In this document: positions 26,781 through 34,877 of the stretch, piece after piece | Layout: the number at the start of each line of letters is the position of its first letter | How positions within the stretch are numbered: the stretch's first letter is position 1 | Source of the DNA: Idiomarina aquatica | GTDB taxonomy: Bacteria; Pseudomonadota; Gammaproteobacteria; Enterobacterales; Alteromonadaceae | Assembly (NCBI RefSeq): GCF_004362895.1 | Contig: NZ_SNXI01000010.1 | Coordinates: 1-64,000 of the forward strand | Reading direction: 5' to 3' | Length of the DNA: 64,000 bases | Position numbers and translations under genes: made by a program | The notes under the pieces: generated by a model | What the model was told of the DNA's origin: nothing | What the model saw: only the letters and a program-made list of their open reading frames with translations | Databases searched by the model: none

Positions 26781-26794
26781 TTGACGCATATCAA
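26781..26794. promoter_or_regulatory. FNR-like box upstream of the DUF2892 gene
   Basis: TTGACGCATATCAA matches nine of ten FNR consensus bases (TTGAC for TTGAT). It lies 64 bases upstream of the DUF2892 start codon, a distance that would fit class II activation with a start site near 26829. Binding is inferred from the match and from the fnr gene at 20847. Confidence 0.6.
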
Positions 26795-26858
26795 TCCAGT
26801 CGCTGTCATTAATTAGCGGACTGGACTATTTTGCAGTATCTCTATTGGAGTAATAAGC

Positions 26859-27068
26859 ATGAGCGTAGAAAAAGCATTAATGGCCTTTGCCGGTTTTATG
26901 GTGATGCTGTCTGTTGCCCTGACCTATTGGGTTCATCCTAATTTTGTCTGGCTAACCGTATTTGTGGGCGCAAACTTGTTCCAACAATCTTTTACCGGTT
27001 TTTGCCCTGCCAGCATGGTCATGAAAAAAGTGTTTGGACTTAAGACTGAAAAAGAGCTGGCAAAATAA
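26859..27068 (+). CDS. DUF2892 (YgaP transmembrane-like) inner membrane protein
   Basis: This 69-residue protein has two hydrophobic segments (about residues 7-24 and 30-47) joined by a short turn, then GFCPASMVMKKVFG, the cysteine-containing motif seen in the membrane part of YgaP-like proteins. The rhodanese domain that often goes with it is absent. It is preceded by an FNR-like box and followed by the copper receptor gene. Its role may involve sulfur or redox chemistry at the membrane; nothing more is visible. Confidence 0.75.
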   Translation: MSVEKALMAFAGFMVMLSVALTYWVHPNFVWLTVFVGANLFQQSFTGFCPASMVMKKVFGLKTEKELAK

Positions 27069-27131
27069 CCGCAAAAATAGCTAAGTGCTACCTTTTGTCA
27101 CATCCCCAAACGTAGCGGTTACACAGATAAT

Positions 27132-27160
27132 AGGCACCTTATTTTTTAATAAAGGTGCCT
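27132..27160 (+). promoter_or_regulatory. Hairpin that buries the ribosome site of the copper receptor gene
   Basis: AGGCACCTT (27132-27140) and AAGGTGCCT (27152-27160) are perfect inverted repeats around an 11-base AT-rich loop. The downstream arm contains the AAAGGTG ribosome site (27151-27157) for the ATG at 27164. It could be a translational switch, a DNA operator, or a terminator for the DUF2892 gene; the lack of a T-run after the stem speaks against termination. Confidence 0.55.
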
Positions 27161-27163
27161 GTA

Positions 27164-29185
27164 ATGAAAAAGTCGGTTTGTTACATAGCTGTATTAAGTA
27201 GTTTTTCAGCCATTGCCCAAGACGCTAATGAATCGACTCAACAGCCTGAAGAACATATCACCATAATCGGTGACTCGATGTTGTCACCCAGTGTCTATGA
27301 ATTAAACGCGAAGCAACCCAGGCAGCCCTTACCTGCACACGATGGCGGTGACTTTTTAAAGACCATTACAGGTTTTAGTGCGACGCGCAAAGGCGGCGCT
27401 TCATCAGATCCTATGTTCCGGGGAATGGGCGCTTCGCGGCTGACCATCGTTAATGACGGGCAAATGTTGCAGGGCGGATGCAGTAGCCGCATGGATCCGC
27501 CAACTGCCTATATCACGCCACAAAGTTACGATACTGTTCGCATTGTTAAAGGTCCGCAAAGCGTCCGCTATGCAGGCAGTGCCGCAACCATCGAGTTCGA
27601 ACGCGATACTCTGCGCTATTCTGAACCCACTTTGGAGGGTTATGCCAACCTCACCGCGGCAAGCTTTGGGCGGTTAAATGGCACCGCCGAGCTCATTGGC
27701 GGTAATGCAACCGGCTATGTCAAAGCTAACCTTAGCGCAGCCACTGCAGATAATTACGAAGATGGCGATGGAACTGAAATCAACAGCCAGTACCAACGTT
27801 GGAGCGGTGACATCGATCTGGGCTGGACACCGTCGCTAAATCACTCATTTAAACTGAGCCTGGGCGCCAGCGATGGTGAAGCGGCCTACGCCGATCGCGC
27901 CATGGACGGTGCTAAGTTCGAGCGCACCAGCACCGCATTAACCTATGATTATGAGGGCGCCGGTACCTTCCAATCACTTACCGCCAACAGTTATTTCAAT
28001 TATATCGATCACGTGATGGATAATTATTCCTTACGTAACTTTACGCCATCAATGATGATGCCAAATAAGACCGCGCGCAATCCTGACCGTTACTCGCGTG
28101 GCGCACGGATCGAGTCGACATGGCAGCTACACTCGCAACATACCACTGAGCTTGGTATCGAATATCATGATAACAAGCACCGAGATCGCATTAGCCGCAA
28201 TCAAGAAATGAGCCCTTATCAATCGCTGCCACGCAAAGCCGATGCTGAAAGTTCCCAGTTTGGACTGTTCGCAGACCACAGTATGTCATTAACAGCCGAC
28301 CAGCGGCTCATCACAGGAGTTCGTTTTGACCACTGGCAGCTGACTGATCGCCGCGAGAGTCTGGGTAACATGATGAATAGTCAGCCGAATCCAACACTAA
28401 ACCAAACGCACTCCGATGATTTGTTTAGTGGCTTTATTCGTTATGAGCAGCAAACCGACTTGGGCACTTGGTATGCTGGCTTGGGCCAGGCAGAGCGCTT
28501 TCCGGACTATTGGGAAGCCATTGGCAACAATAAAACCTATCAGAACTCGCCCTCGGCACTTTATCTGCAACCCGAACAAAATCAACAGTTGGACTTAGGC
28601 TGGCAATACCAAAACGACGCCCTGCAATTAGAAACCTCAGTATTTTTCGGCAATATCGATGACTTTATTCTACTGGAACAAAGCTCAGGGATGATGCCCG
28701 ATAGCGTCCGCAATATCGATGCAACCACCTGGGGTGGAGAGCTAACCAGTCGTTGGAATGTAACGACAGCCTGGAAACTTTCAGCCAGCTTTGCTTTTAC
28801 CCGAGGTAGCAACGACACCGATAATCGCTATCTGCCACAACAATCGGCGGATGAACTGCGACTTGCCAGCGACTATACACATAACGACCTTACCTACTCA
28901 CTGCTATGGCGGGTCGTTAAGCAGCAAGACAAGGTGGACATCGGGCGTGGCAACGTCATTGGTTATGACTTTGCCGAAACGCCAGGCTATGGCGTGCTGT
29001 CAGCTAACATGAACTGGCAACTCGATAAAAGCTGGAAGTTAGCCATAGGTGTCGATAACCTGTTAGATAAAACGTATGCTGAACACATTAGTAGCAGCGG
29101 AGCCACCATTGCAGGCTATGAACAGGTTGATCGCGTTAACGAACCCGGACGGGTCTTTTGGTTACAAAGTAACCTGTATTTTTAG
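27164..29185 (+). CDS. TonB-dependent copper receptor (OprC/NosA family)
   Basis: The 673-residue outer membrane receptor has a signal peptide (MKKSVCYIAVLSSFSAIAQ), a plug domain with GGCSSRMDPPTAYITPQSYD, which is the copper-receptor variant of the plug, and a beta-barrel ending in an aromatic (NLYF). Methionine-rich loops (PSMMMPNK, GNMMNSQ, SSGMMPDS) suit copper binding. NosA in denitrifiers feeds copper to nitrous oxide reductase. I start it at the ATG at 27164 rather than the GTG at 27155 because of AAAGGTG just upstream. It heads an operon with a RegB/RegA-like pair. Confidence 0.88.
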   Translation: MKKSVCYIAVLSSFSAIAQDANESTQQPEEHITIIGDSMLSPSVYELNAKQPRQPLPAHDGGDFLKTITGFSATRKGGASSDPMFRGMGASRLTIVNDGQMLQGGCSSRMDPPTAYITPQSYDTVRIVKGPQSVRYAGSAATIEFERDTLRYSEPTLEGYANLTAASFGRLNGTAELIGGNATGYVKANLSAATADNYEDGDGTEINSQYQRWSGDIDLGWTPSLNHSFKLSLGASDGEAAYADRAMDGAKFERTSTALTYDYEGAGTFQSLTANSYFNYIDHVMDNYSLRNFTPSMMMPNKTARNPDRYSRGARIESTWQLHSQHTTELGIEYHDNKHRDRISRNQEMSPYQSLPRKADAESSQFGLFADHSMSLTADQRLITGVRFDHWQLTDRRESLGNMMNSQPNPTLNQTHSDDLFSGFIRYEQQTDLGTWYAGLGQAERFPDYWEAIGNNKTYQNSPSALYLQPEQNQQLDLGWQYQNDALQLETSVFFGNIDDFILLEQSSGMMPDSVRNIDATTWGGELTSRWNVTTAWKLSASFAFTRGSNDTDNRYLPQQSADELRLASDYTHNDLTYSLLWRVVKQQDKVDIGRGNVIGYDFAETPGYGVLSANMNWQLDKSWKLAIGVDNLLDKTYAEHISSSGATIAGYEQVDRVNEPGRVFWLQSNLYF

Positions 29186-29203
29186 GCGCCCCGGAGCATC
29201 TGA

Positions 29204-30280
29204 ATGTTGACCCTCTTAGCAACGATATACGGCCGTGAAAATACCTTGTTATTAGTCTTGGCAATGTTGATTGATATCAGCATCGCCAACGTGGTTATTG
29301 CCTTTACTGGTGGTATCAGTAACCCCTTTTCGACGATCTTATTGCTATTTGTTGTGGTTGCCGTCTTGCTCCTTAACTGGTTACCCGCATTAATCATTTT
29401 AGTTGCTAGTATTTCAGGGCAAATCGCGCAACTGTGGGGGCATCAGTGGCTCAGTGTAGCTGACCACAGCGGCCATGCCATGGGGCCGGAGTTTACCGCC
29501 CACGCGCAGGGTATGGTCATTAGTTTTGTTATCGCAGCAATGATCATTTGGGTATCAAGCCTTTGGTTAAAGCAACGCTGGCAGCGCTCACAACAGGTTG
29601 CTCAAGCCCTGCGTGAACGCCAGCTGCGCGATGAACAGCTACTCACCATCGGTTCTGCGGCGGCACAACTAGCGCATGACTTAGCGACACCCATCCAAAC
29701 CATGCAACTGTTGCATGAAGAGCTTATTGAGCAAGCCCCGTATGCTGACTGGCAAACTCTGGACACTGAGCTAACGAAAATCGGCCACTCACTCGCGCAA
29801 TGGCGGCAAACTGCTGATGATGTTCGTAGCGGCCGTCGCCATCGCTTGAGTGTTGAACAGCTAAGTCAACAAATTCGGCAGTTATTGCGAGTTGTAAGCC
29901 CACAAACGCTTGCCCAGTGGCAGCTTGATAACGCAACGCTTAAACAGTCTCTGGTCTGTGATCGGACGTTAATACCTGCGATCGCTAATCTCATTATCAA
30001 TGCACACGAAGCTTCACCAGAGCGCGAAATTGACGTGAAAATTACGACTAAAAATAACTTTTTATACTGGCACATAACAAATCAAACCCAGCACGTTGAT
30101 TCGCTAGCCAATAACCTGGGTTTTAGCTTACAAAAAAGTGATAAAGGCAGTGGCGCAGGCGCAGTCATTAGCCATGCTACGATAGAGCGACATCATGGTC
30201 AGGTAAGCTGGAATTGGCACAACGGCATCGCTATAACCAAAATACGACTGCCGCTATCACCCGCTAACAATATAGGTTAA
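29204..30280 (+). CDS. RegB/PrrB-like membrane sensor histidine kinase, atypical
   Basis: The 358-residue kinase has about four membrane segments in its first 125 residues and the quinone-site motif GGISNPF at residues 36-42, the mark of RegB/PrrB redox sensors. The H-box is AHDLATPIQT with H158. The ATPase domain keeps an N-box (NLIINAHEAS) and a late glycine motif (KGSGAGAVISHATIERHHG). The expected DxGxG box is not visible, and the redox cysteine after the H-box seems absent. It starts 18 bases after the receptor gene and 5 bases before its regulator. Confidence 0.82.
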   Translation: MLTLLATIYGRENTLLLVLAMLIDISIANVVIAFTGGISNPFSTILLLFVVVAVLLLNWLPALIILVASISGQIAQLWGHQWLSVADHSGHAMGPEFTAHAQGMVISFVIAAMIIWVSSLWLKQRWQRSQQVAQALRERQLRDEQLLTIGSAAAQLAHDLATPIQTMQLLHEELIEQAPYADWQTLDTELTKIGHSLAQWRQTADDVRSGRRHRLSVEQLSQQIRQLLRVVSPQTLAQWQLDNATLKQSLVCDRTLIPAIANLIINAHEASPEREIDVKITTKNNFLYWHITNQTQHVDSLANNLGFSLQKSDKGSGAGAVISHATIERHHGQVSWNWHNGIAITKIRLPLSPANNIG

Positions 30281-30285
30281 GCAGT

Positions 30286-30801
30286 ATGAGTCTGTCGGTA
30301 TTACTCATTGACGATGATAAAAGCTTTTGCCACGTCATGAGCCGTCGTCTTCAGTATCATGGTTTTAACGTTGATGTTAGTTTTGACAGCTTGTCTGCTT
30401 TGGAACAGCAGCCTGTCCACTATGACGTGATCTTGCTCGACATGATGATTGGCTCCGATAATGGCATAGAGCTTATTCAACCCCTGATTAAGCGGTATAC
30501 GCCCGACCAACTGATTGTATTAACCGGTTATGCCAGTGTTGCAACCACGGTTGAGGCGATAAAACGCGGGGCTGATGACTATTTAGCTAAGCCGGTCAGC
30601 AGTCAGGATATTATTAAACGCTTAAATGGCGAGGCTCCAACCAACCTTGAACAAGCCCAGCCATTATCACCGGCTCAGGTAGAGTGGGAGTATATTCACC
30701 GGGTATTGCTGGAAAATCAGGGTAATATTTCTAAAACAGCACGAGAGTTGGGTATGCATCGACGCACACTGCAACGCAAACTCGCTAAAAAAGCGCCATA
30801 A
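30286..30801 (+). CDS. RegA/PrrA/ActR-family response regulator
   Basis: This 171-residue regulator has a receiver domain with D9-D11 and phospho-acceptor D52 (VILLDMM), conserved T/K positions in VLTGYAS and YLAKPV, then a short linker and a Fis-type helix-turn-helix (GNISKTARELGMHRRTLQRKL). This two-part layout and length fit RegA/PrrA/ActR, global redox regulators of respiration. It is 5 bases downstream of the kinase, its obvious partner. Confidence 0.9.
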   Translation: MSLSVLLIDDDKSFCHVMSRRLQYHGFNVDVSFDSLSALEQQPVHYDVILLDMMIGSDNGIELIQPLIKRYTPDQLIVLTGYASVATTVEAIKRGADDYLAKPVSSQDIIKRLNGEAPTNLEQAQPLSPAQVEWEYIHRVLLENQGNISKTARELGMHRRTLQRKLAKKAP

Positions 30802-30831
30802 AAAAGCCGCCATCAGAAAACCTGTGGCGGC
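30801..30831 (-). terminator. Terminator of ompW
   Basis: GCCGCCA (30806-30812) and TGGCGGC (30825-30831) form a stem; on the minus strand it is followed by a T-run (rc of 30801-30805 and adjacent). It lies 35 bases past the ompW stop. The regA-like gene ends at its edge, so it may act for both strands. Confidence 0.6.
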
Positions 30832-30865
30832 GAGGGCATCTTCCCTAATTCAGGCCCCTAAAACG

Positions 30866-31564
30866 CTAGAACGAATAACGTAAACCAACCATTGCCACGT
30901 ATGGGTCGATTTGTACGTCGACACTTTCTATCGTTGCACCATTCAGACGCACATCACCCGTGGTATCAATATCCATTTTGCTGACCATAACGTGCATCCC
31001 CCAGTCTTTGCTTAGACTGACGTTAACACCGGCTTGCAATGCAACACCCCAGCTGTTTTCTAAAGAAAGATCTACTGCGTCACTCGTTGTTGCAACACCG
31101 GTGCTGACTAATAGGTCTTTTACTGCCGGTGACACCTGGTCGTCAAAAAACGCTGTATAGTTAGCACCGACACCAACAAACGGCTTAAACATATCGCTGC
31201 CGATATCAAAGTGGTACTGGGCTAATAAGGTTGGCGGTAAATGTTTGGTATCACCGATTTTAACGCCCGCTAAAGCACCGGTACCGGTGATATCATGACT
31301 AAAGGGAGTCGCAGCGACCAACTCAATAACCCAGTGATTATCAAGCGCATAGTCGAATGTCAGGCCAAGTTGCGTATTGGTGTTAACGCCAACGCCGGTG
31401 CTGTCCGCATCCAAACCCGCAACGCTTTCAACAACGTTTAGTGAACCGCTGCTGTCGTCAGGCATAACACTGATTGCACCGATATTGACCGAAAAATCGT
31501 TAGCCTGTGCGGCGCCGCTTAACAACCCGAACAAAATACCAACAGACAAAACTGAACGCTTCAT
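30866..31564 (-). CDS. ompW: OmpW-family outer membrane protein
   Basis: The 232-residue protein has a signal peptide (MKRSVLSVGILFGLLSGAAQA) and an eight-strand barrel typical of OmpW. It has the NTQLGLTFDYALDNHW and ELVAATPFSHDI segments, and ends in GLRYSF with a terminal phenylalanine. I start at 31564, not at the in-frame codon at 31591, because GGAGTT precedes it and the signal peptide then begins at Met. E. coli ompW is FNR-controlled, and a 9/10 FNR box lies 58 bases upstream here. Confidence 0.92.
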   Translation of the reverse strand: MKRSVLSVGILFGLLSGAAQANDFSVNIGAISVMPDDSSGSLNVVESVAGLDADSTGVGVNTNTQLGLTFDYALDNHWVIELVAATPFSHDITGTGALAGVKIGDTKHLPPTLLAQYHFDIGSDMFKPFVGVGANYTAFFDDQVSPAVKDLLVSTGVATTSDAVDLSLENSWGVALQAGVNVSLSKDWGMHVMVSKMDIDTTGDVRLNGATIESVDVQIDPYVAMVGLRYSF

Positions 31565-31621
31565 GGGTAACTCCTTTTGTAGAATACCCATGAAGTTTAA
31601 AAGGTTTTGCGTTAAATCAAT

Positions 31622-31635
31622 TTGATCTGGATCAG
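31622..31635. promoter_or_regulatory. FNR-like box upstream of ompW
   Basis: TTGATCTGGATCAG matches nine of ten FNR consensus bases. It is 58 bases upstream of the ompW start codon in a gap with no other gene. FNR control of ompW is known in enterobacteria, which supports the call. Confidence 0.65.
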
Positions 31636-31647
31636 TATTTTGACTGG

Positions 31648-32364
31648 CTAAACTTCAGCATTGTGATAAATGTTTTGCACGTCATCGCAGTCATTCAACA
31701 TATCCATCAGGCGCTCGTACATTGGCATGTCGTCGTCGCTGATTGCTGTGGTTACGTGCGGAACAAACTGAATTTCGTCAGTATCAAAGTCGATATCAGC
31801 AAAAGCAGACGTTAATGCCTGATGTGCTGCAGCATATTCTGTGTGGGGAGCAAAAACGGTCACAACACCGTCTGCAAATTCTACGTCGGTAACATCGACG
31901 TCGGCTTCCATCAAGGCTTCCAGAACCTCGTCTTCGCTATCGTGTTTAAACGAGAAAATCGCACAATGCTCAAACGAGTGCATTACGCTACCCTGTTCGC
32001 CAATTTTACATTTGCTTTTAGTAAAGCAGTTGCGGACTTCACCAAAGGTGCGGTTTGGGTTATCTGTTAAGCATTCCACGATAACCATGCAATTACTCGG
32101 ACCATAGCCCTCGTAACGGGCAGGTGAAAAATCCTCGCCCGCACCGCCTTGTGCCTTTTCAATGGCTTTATCGATAACATGCGAGGGCACTTGATCTTTT
32201 TTCGCCCGGTCAATCAGGCTGCGTAACGCCAGGTTAGCCTCTGGATCTGTTCCACCCTGCTTACCACAGACATAAATTTCACGGCCGTAACGGCTATAGA
32301 CCTTACTTTTAGCGGCTGCCGTTTTGGCGATAGATTCTTTTCGGTTTTGGAATGCGCGACCCAT
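31648..32364 (-). CDS. YebC/PmpR-family protein, YeeN-like subgroup
   Basis: The 238-residue protein follows the YebC fold but opens MGRAFQNRKESIAKTAAAKSK and continues SRYGREIYVCGKQGG, as in E. coli YeeN rather than YebC (MAGHSKW). The central QVPSHVIDKAIEKAQGG and RYEGYGPSNCMVIVECLTDNPNR segments are family hallmarks. YebC-type proteins have been described as transcription regulators and as ribosome-assisting factors. It carries several extra cysteines. It is monocistronic by spacing. Confidence 0.9.
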   Translation of the reverse strand: MGRAFQNRKESIAKTAAAKSKVYSRYGREIYVCGKQGGTDPEANLALRSLIDRAKKDQVPSHVIDKAIEKAQGGAGEDFSPARYEGYGPSNCMVIVECLTDNPNRTFGEVRNCFTKSKCKIGEQGSVMHSFEHCAIFSFKHDSEDEVLEALMEADVDVTDVEFADGVVTVFAPHTEYAAAHQALTSAFADIDFDTDEIQFVPHVTTAISDDDMPMYERLMDMLNDCDDVQNIYHNAEV

Positions 32365-32440
32365 AACGTGATTCTCTATTCTGTTATTTTTAACAAAGAA
32401 CGTGAATTTTACACGGGCATCGCGCTAGGGTCTATGGAAA

Positions 32441-34108
32441 TCAGTAGAGCGTTTTATCAGCCGTAATCACGCAGTTTCTACCCTTTTGTTTGCCAAGGTA
32501 AAGCGCTCTGTCCGCTATTTGCTGTAACTGCTCTTCTGAGTCAATATCTTCCGAAATAGCGACTAACCCCAGTGTCGCCGAGACTGAGACAGACGTGCCA
32601 TTATCATCTATCGGGTTGGTTGCGATAGCCTCGCGGAGCTTCTCTGCCACCAGCTGACCTCCGCTTACATCCAGTCCCGGCAATAAAATGGCAAACTCCT
32701 CACCGCCAATGCGCGAAAAGATATCTTGTTGCCTGAGATTAGTGCCGACAACTTCAGCGGTTGCCTTCAGCACCTTATCACCCATCGCATGACCGTAAGT
32801 GTCATTTACCCTCTTAAAATGGTCGAGATCGAACATGATCAGACACAATGGCGTGTGATAGCGTTGATAGCGGTTGTACTCCCTTTGCAACGCCTGGTGG
32901 AAATAGCGACGATTGCCAATTTGAGTGAGTGGATCGATGACGGCTTGCTGTTGTAATTTTAATTCCAACTGTTTCTGCGTCGTAACATCCCGCACGGTAC
33001 CAATTAGCGTGACACCGTCGGCTTGTAACTCGGCTAATTCATGCACCCAGATTAGCTCACCGGATTTTGTGAACATCCGATGCTGCACGTCATGAATACC
33101 AATTTGCTGCGCTTCTTGTTCACTCTTGCGAACAGCGGTTAAATCTTCCGGGTACACCAGGCTATTAAACAGTTCGACGGAGGGCTCAACTTCTCCACGC
33201 TCGAATCCCAGTATCTGAAATACCATATCCGACCAATACAAGGCGCCTGTTTCAAGGTTCGCCTCCCAATGTCCGGTACGCGCTATTTTTTGTGCAAGCT
33301 TCAGGTTTGCCTGACTTTTTTCCAGCTCCAACTCAAGCTTCTTGCGCTCAGTAATATCAATGATCATGCCATACCACAACACTGAGCCATCAATGCCGGA
33401 TTGCGGGCGCGCATGCCCAAACACCCAACGAGGTGTACCTGTGTGTATGACCCTATACTCACATACCCAGTCTTGACCCTGCTGCGCCGACTGGTTAATT
33501 GTTCTGGCAACGCGTGGCAGATCTTCTGGGTGAATGGCTTCAAATACCAGCGCGGCATCCTCTTTAACGGCGTCGGGTGCGACGCCATAGATATGCCGTA
33601 GACCCTGGCTGGCAAAGGGGAAAGACGAGCTGCCATCGGGGCGTTGCTGGTATTGATAAACGACCCCCGGTAACAGATCAGCAAATGCCTCAAAGCGTTC
33701 GCTTAATTCTTTTAAGCCGCTGATATCAATATGTGTGCCCACAACCCATTCGGGTTTTCCCTCGGCCGTGCGGGACACCAATTTGCCGTAATCACGAACC
33801 CAGACCCAGCGGCCATCTTTGTGTCGCATGCGGGCTTCGCACTCGTAAAAGCTGCGCTTGCCATCGAAATGTTCAGTCAGCCGTTTATCAGACTCGCTTC
33901 CATCATCAGGATGGACGAACTTCAACCAGGTCTGGATATTAATCGGCTGCAGCTCATCCAGCGTGTACCCGATAATTTCCGCCCAGCGCTCGTTAAAGTG
34001 CGTTTCCCCAGTCTGCACGTTCCACTCCCATGTGCCAGCCTGAGTGGCCTCTAGCATCATCATCAAACGGTCACTAAGCGGTAAATTTTGGTATTTCCCG
34101 TAGGGCAC
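32441..34108 (-). CDS. Diguanylate cyclase with three PAS domains
   Basis: The 555-residue protein has three PAS/PAC units at about residues 12-130, 135-260 and 265-385, each with the typical WE.N..TG or VRDYGK..GEPEWVVGTHIDIS-like ends (WEWNVQTGE, HWEANLETG). The GGDEF domain (about 390-550) has DPLTQIGNRRYF, DLDHFKRVNDTYGH and the active-site GGEEF. An RxxD inhibitory site is not obvious before the motif. It makes cyclic di-GMP in response to an unknown signal. No membrane segment is visible, so it is cytoplasmic. Confidence 0.92.
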   Translation of the reverse strand: MPYGKYQNLPLSDRLMMMLEATQAGTWEWNVQTGETHFNERWAEIIGYTLDELQPINIQTWLKFVHPDDGSESDKRLTEHFDGKRSFYECEARMRHKDGRWVWVRDYGKLVSRTAEGKPEWVVGTHIDISGLKELSERFEAFADLLPGVVYQYQQRPDGSSSFPFASQGLRHIYGVAPDAVKEDAALVFEAIHPEDLPRVARTINQSAQQGQDWVCEYRVIHTGTPRWVFGHARPQSGIDGSVLWYGMIIDITERKKLELELEKSQANLKLAQKIARTGHWEANLETGALYWSDMVFQILGFERGEVEPSVELFNSLVYPEDLTAVRKSEQEAQQIGIHDVQHRMFTKSGELIWVHELAELQADGVTLIGTVRDVTTQKQLELKLQQQAVIDPLTQIGNRRYFHQALQREYNRYQRYHTPLCLIMFDLDHFKRVNDTYGHAMGDKVLKATAEVVGTNLRQQDIFSRIGGEEFAILLPGLDVSGGQLVAEKLREAIATNPIDDNGTSVSVSATLGLVAISEDIDSEEQLQQIADRALYLGKQKGRNCVITADKTLY

Positions 34109-34162
34109 TGAACTATCCTTACACTACTTTTTTACTAACTATGCCAAATAAAGAGAGTATTA

Positions 34163-34594
34163 TCACGAAAATTTGGCGACCCATTGCTGCAATTGCGGTG
34201 TCGACATAACGCCGGCTTGCCGCGCCACTTCCTGGCCACTTTTTATCAGCATGGTTGTCGGGATACTGCGTACCGCATACTGTTGAGCTAGGTTGGGCTC
34301 TGTTTCTGTACTGATTTTTAAAAACTGCACGTCATAAGGCAATTGTTTTGCTGCTTGTTCGAAGTGCGGTCCATATTGCTGACAAGGCCCACACCAACTA
34401 GCCCAAAAATCGACCACTAATGGTAAGTCGGCACTTTGATGAGCACGAAACTCGTCGCTGTTCACCTTGATAACCCGACCACCGAACAGCGCCGCTTTGC
34501 AATGCCCACACACAGCATTTTCTTGCTTTCTTTCCCAAGCAACACGGTTCTTTTTGTGGCATGCGGGGCATGCCACAACCTTCTTCTCGCTCAT
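34163..34594 (-). CDS. trxC: Thioredoxin 2
   Basis: This 143-residue thioredoxin has an N-terminal zinc-finger part (CPACHKKNRV and CGHCKAALFGG) that separates TrxC from TrxA, then the catalytic WCGPC and the cis-proline in VRSIPTTMLIKSG. It reduces protein disulfides under oxidative stress. Its ATG overlaps the stop of the upstream DUF2892 gene by 4 bases. Confidence 0.95.
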   Translation of the reverse strand: MSEKKVVACPACHKKNRVAWERKQENAVCGHCKAALFGGRVIKVNSDEFRAHQSADLPLVVDFWASWCGPCQQYGPHFEQAAKQLPYDVQFLKISTETEPNLAQQYAVRSIPTTMLIKSGQEVARQAGVMSTPQLQQWVAKFS

Positions 34595-34785
34595 TCTTTT
34601 GTTCCTGTCGATTTATCCGTTGTCATCCCGATAAGTTTATACAGCAGACAGAATTTGAATATGGCAGTACCTAACACTACTGCGCCCAGAATCCACCATA
34701 AGTTACCCGCTTGTAACGACCAAACGATAATAGCGATTCCTACAATCGCTCTTAAAATACGATCAATACCACCAACGTTTGCCAT
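34591..34785 (-). CDS. DUF2892 membrane protein coupled to trxC
   Basis: The 64-residue protein begins MANVGGIDRILRAIVG, the usual opening of YgaP-type DUF2892 proteins, and has two membrane segments with a FKFCLLYKLIG stretch near the end. I start at the ATG at 34785, where GAAGGTGG lies just upstream; a GTG at 34794 is in frame. It overlaps trxC by 4 bases, linking a cysteine-bearing membrane protein with a thioredoxin. Confidence 0.75.
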   Translation of the reverse strand: MANVGGIDRILRAIVGIAIIVWSLQAGNLWWILGAVVLGTAIFKFCLLYKLIGMTTDKSTGTKE

Positions 34786-34877
34786 AATAGCCACCTTCTT
34801 AGTTGAGCCTAATGAACTAAATAGTCTGCCTTTTTCGTAAGCGTAGTACTGTTTTAATCAGATGAAAGATTAATATC

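Noticed and set aside
27155-27163. GTG start for the copper receptor
   Set aside because: It would fall within its own ribosome site; the ATG at 27164 begins a proper signal peptide.
30866-31591. Longer ompW start at 31591
   Set aside because: It would put nine residues before a clean signal peptide; the ATG at 31564 has a good ribosome site.
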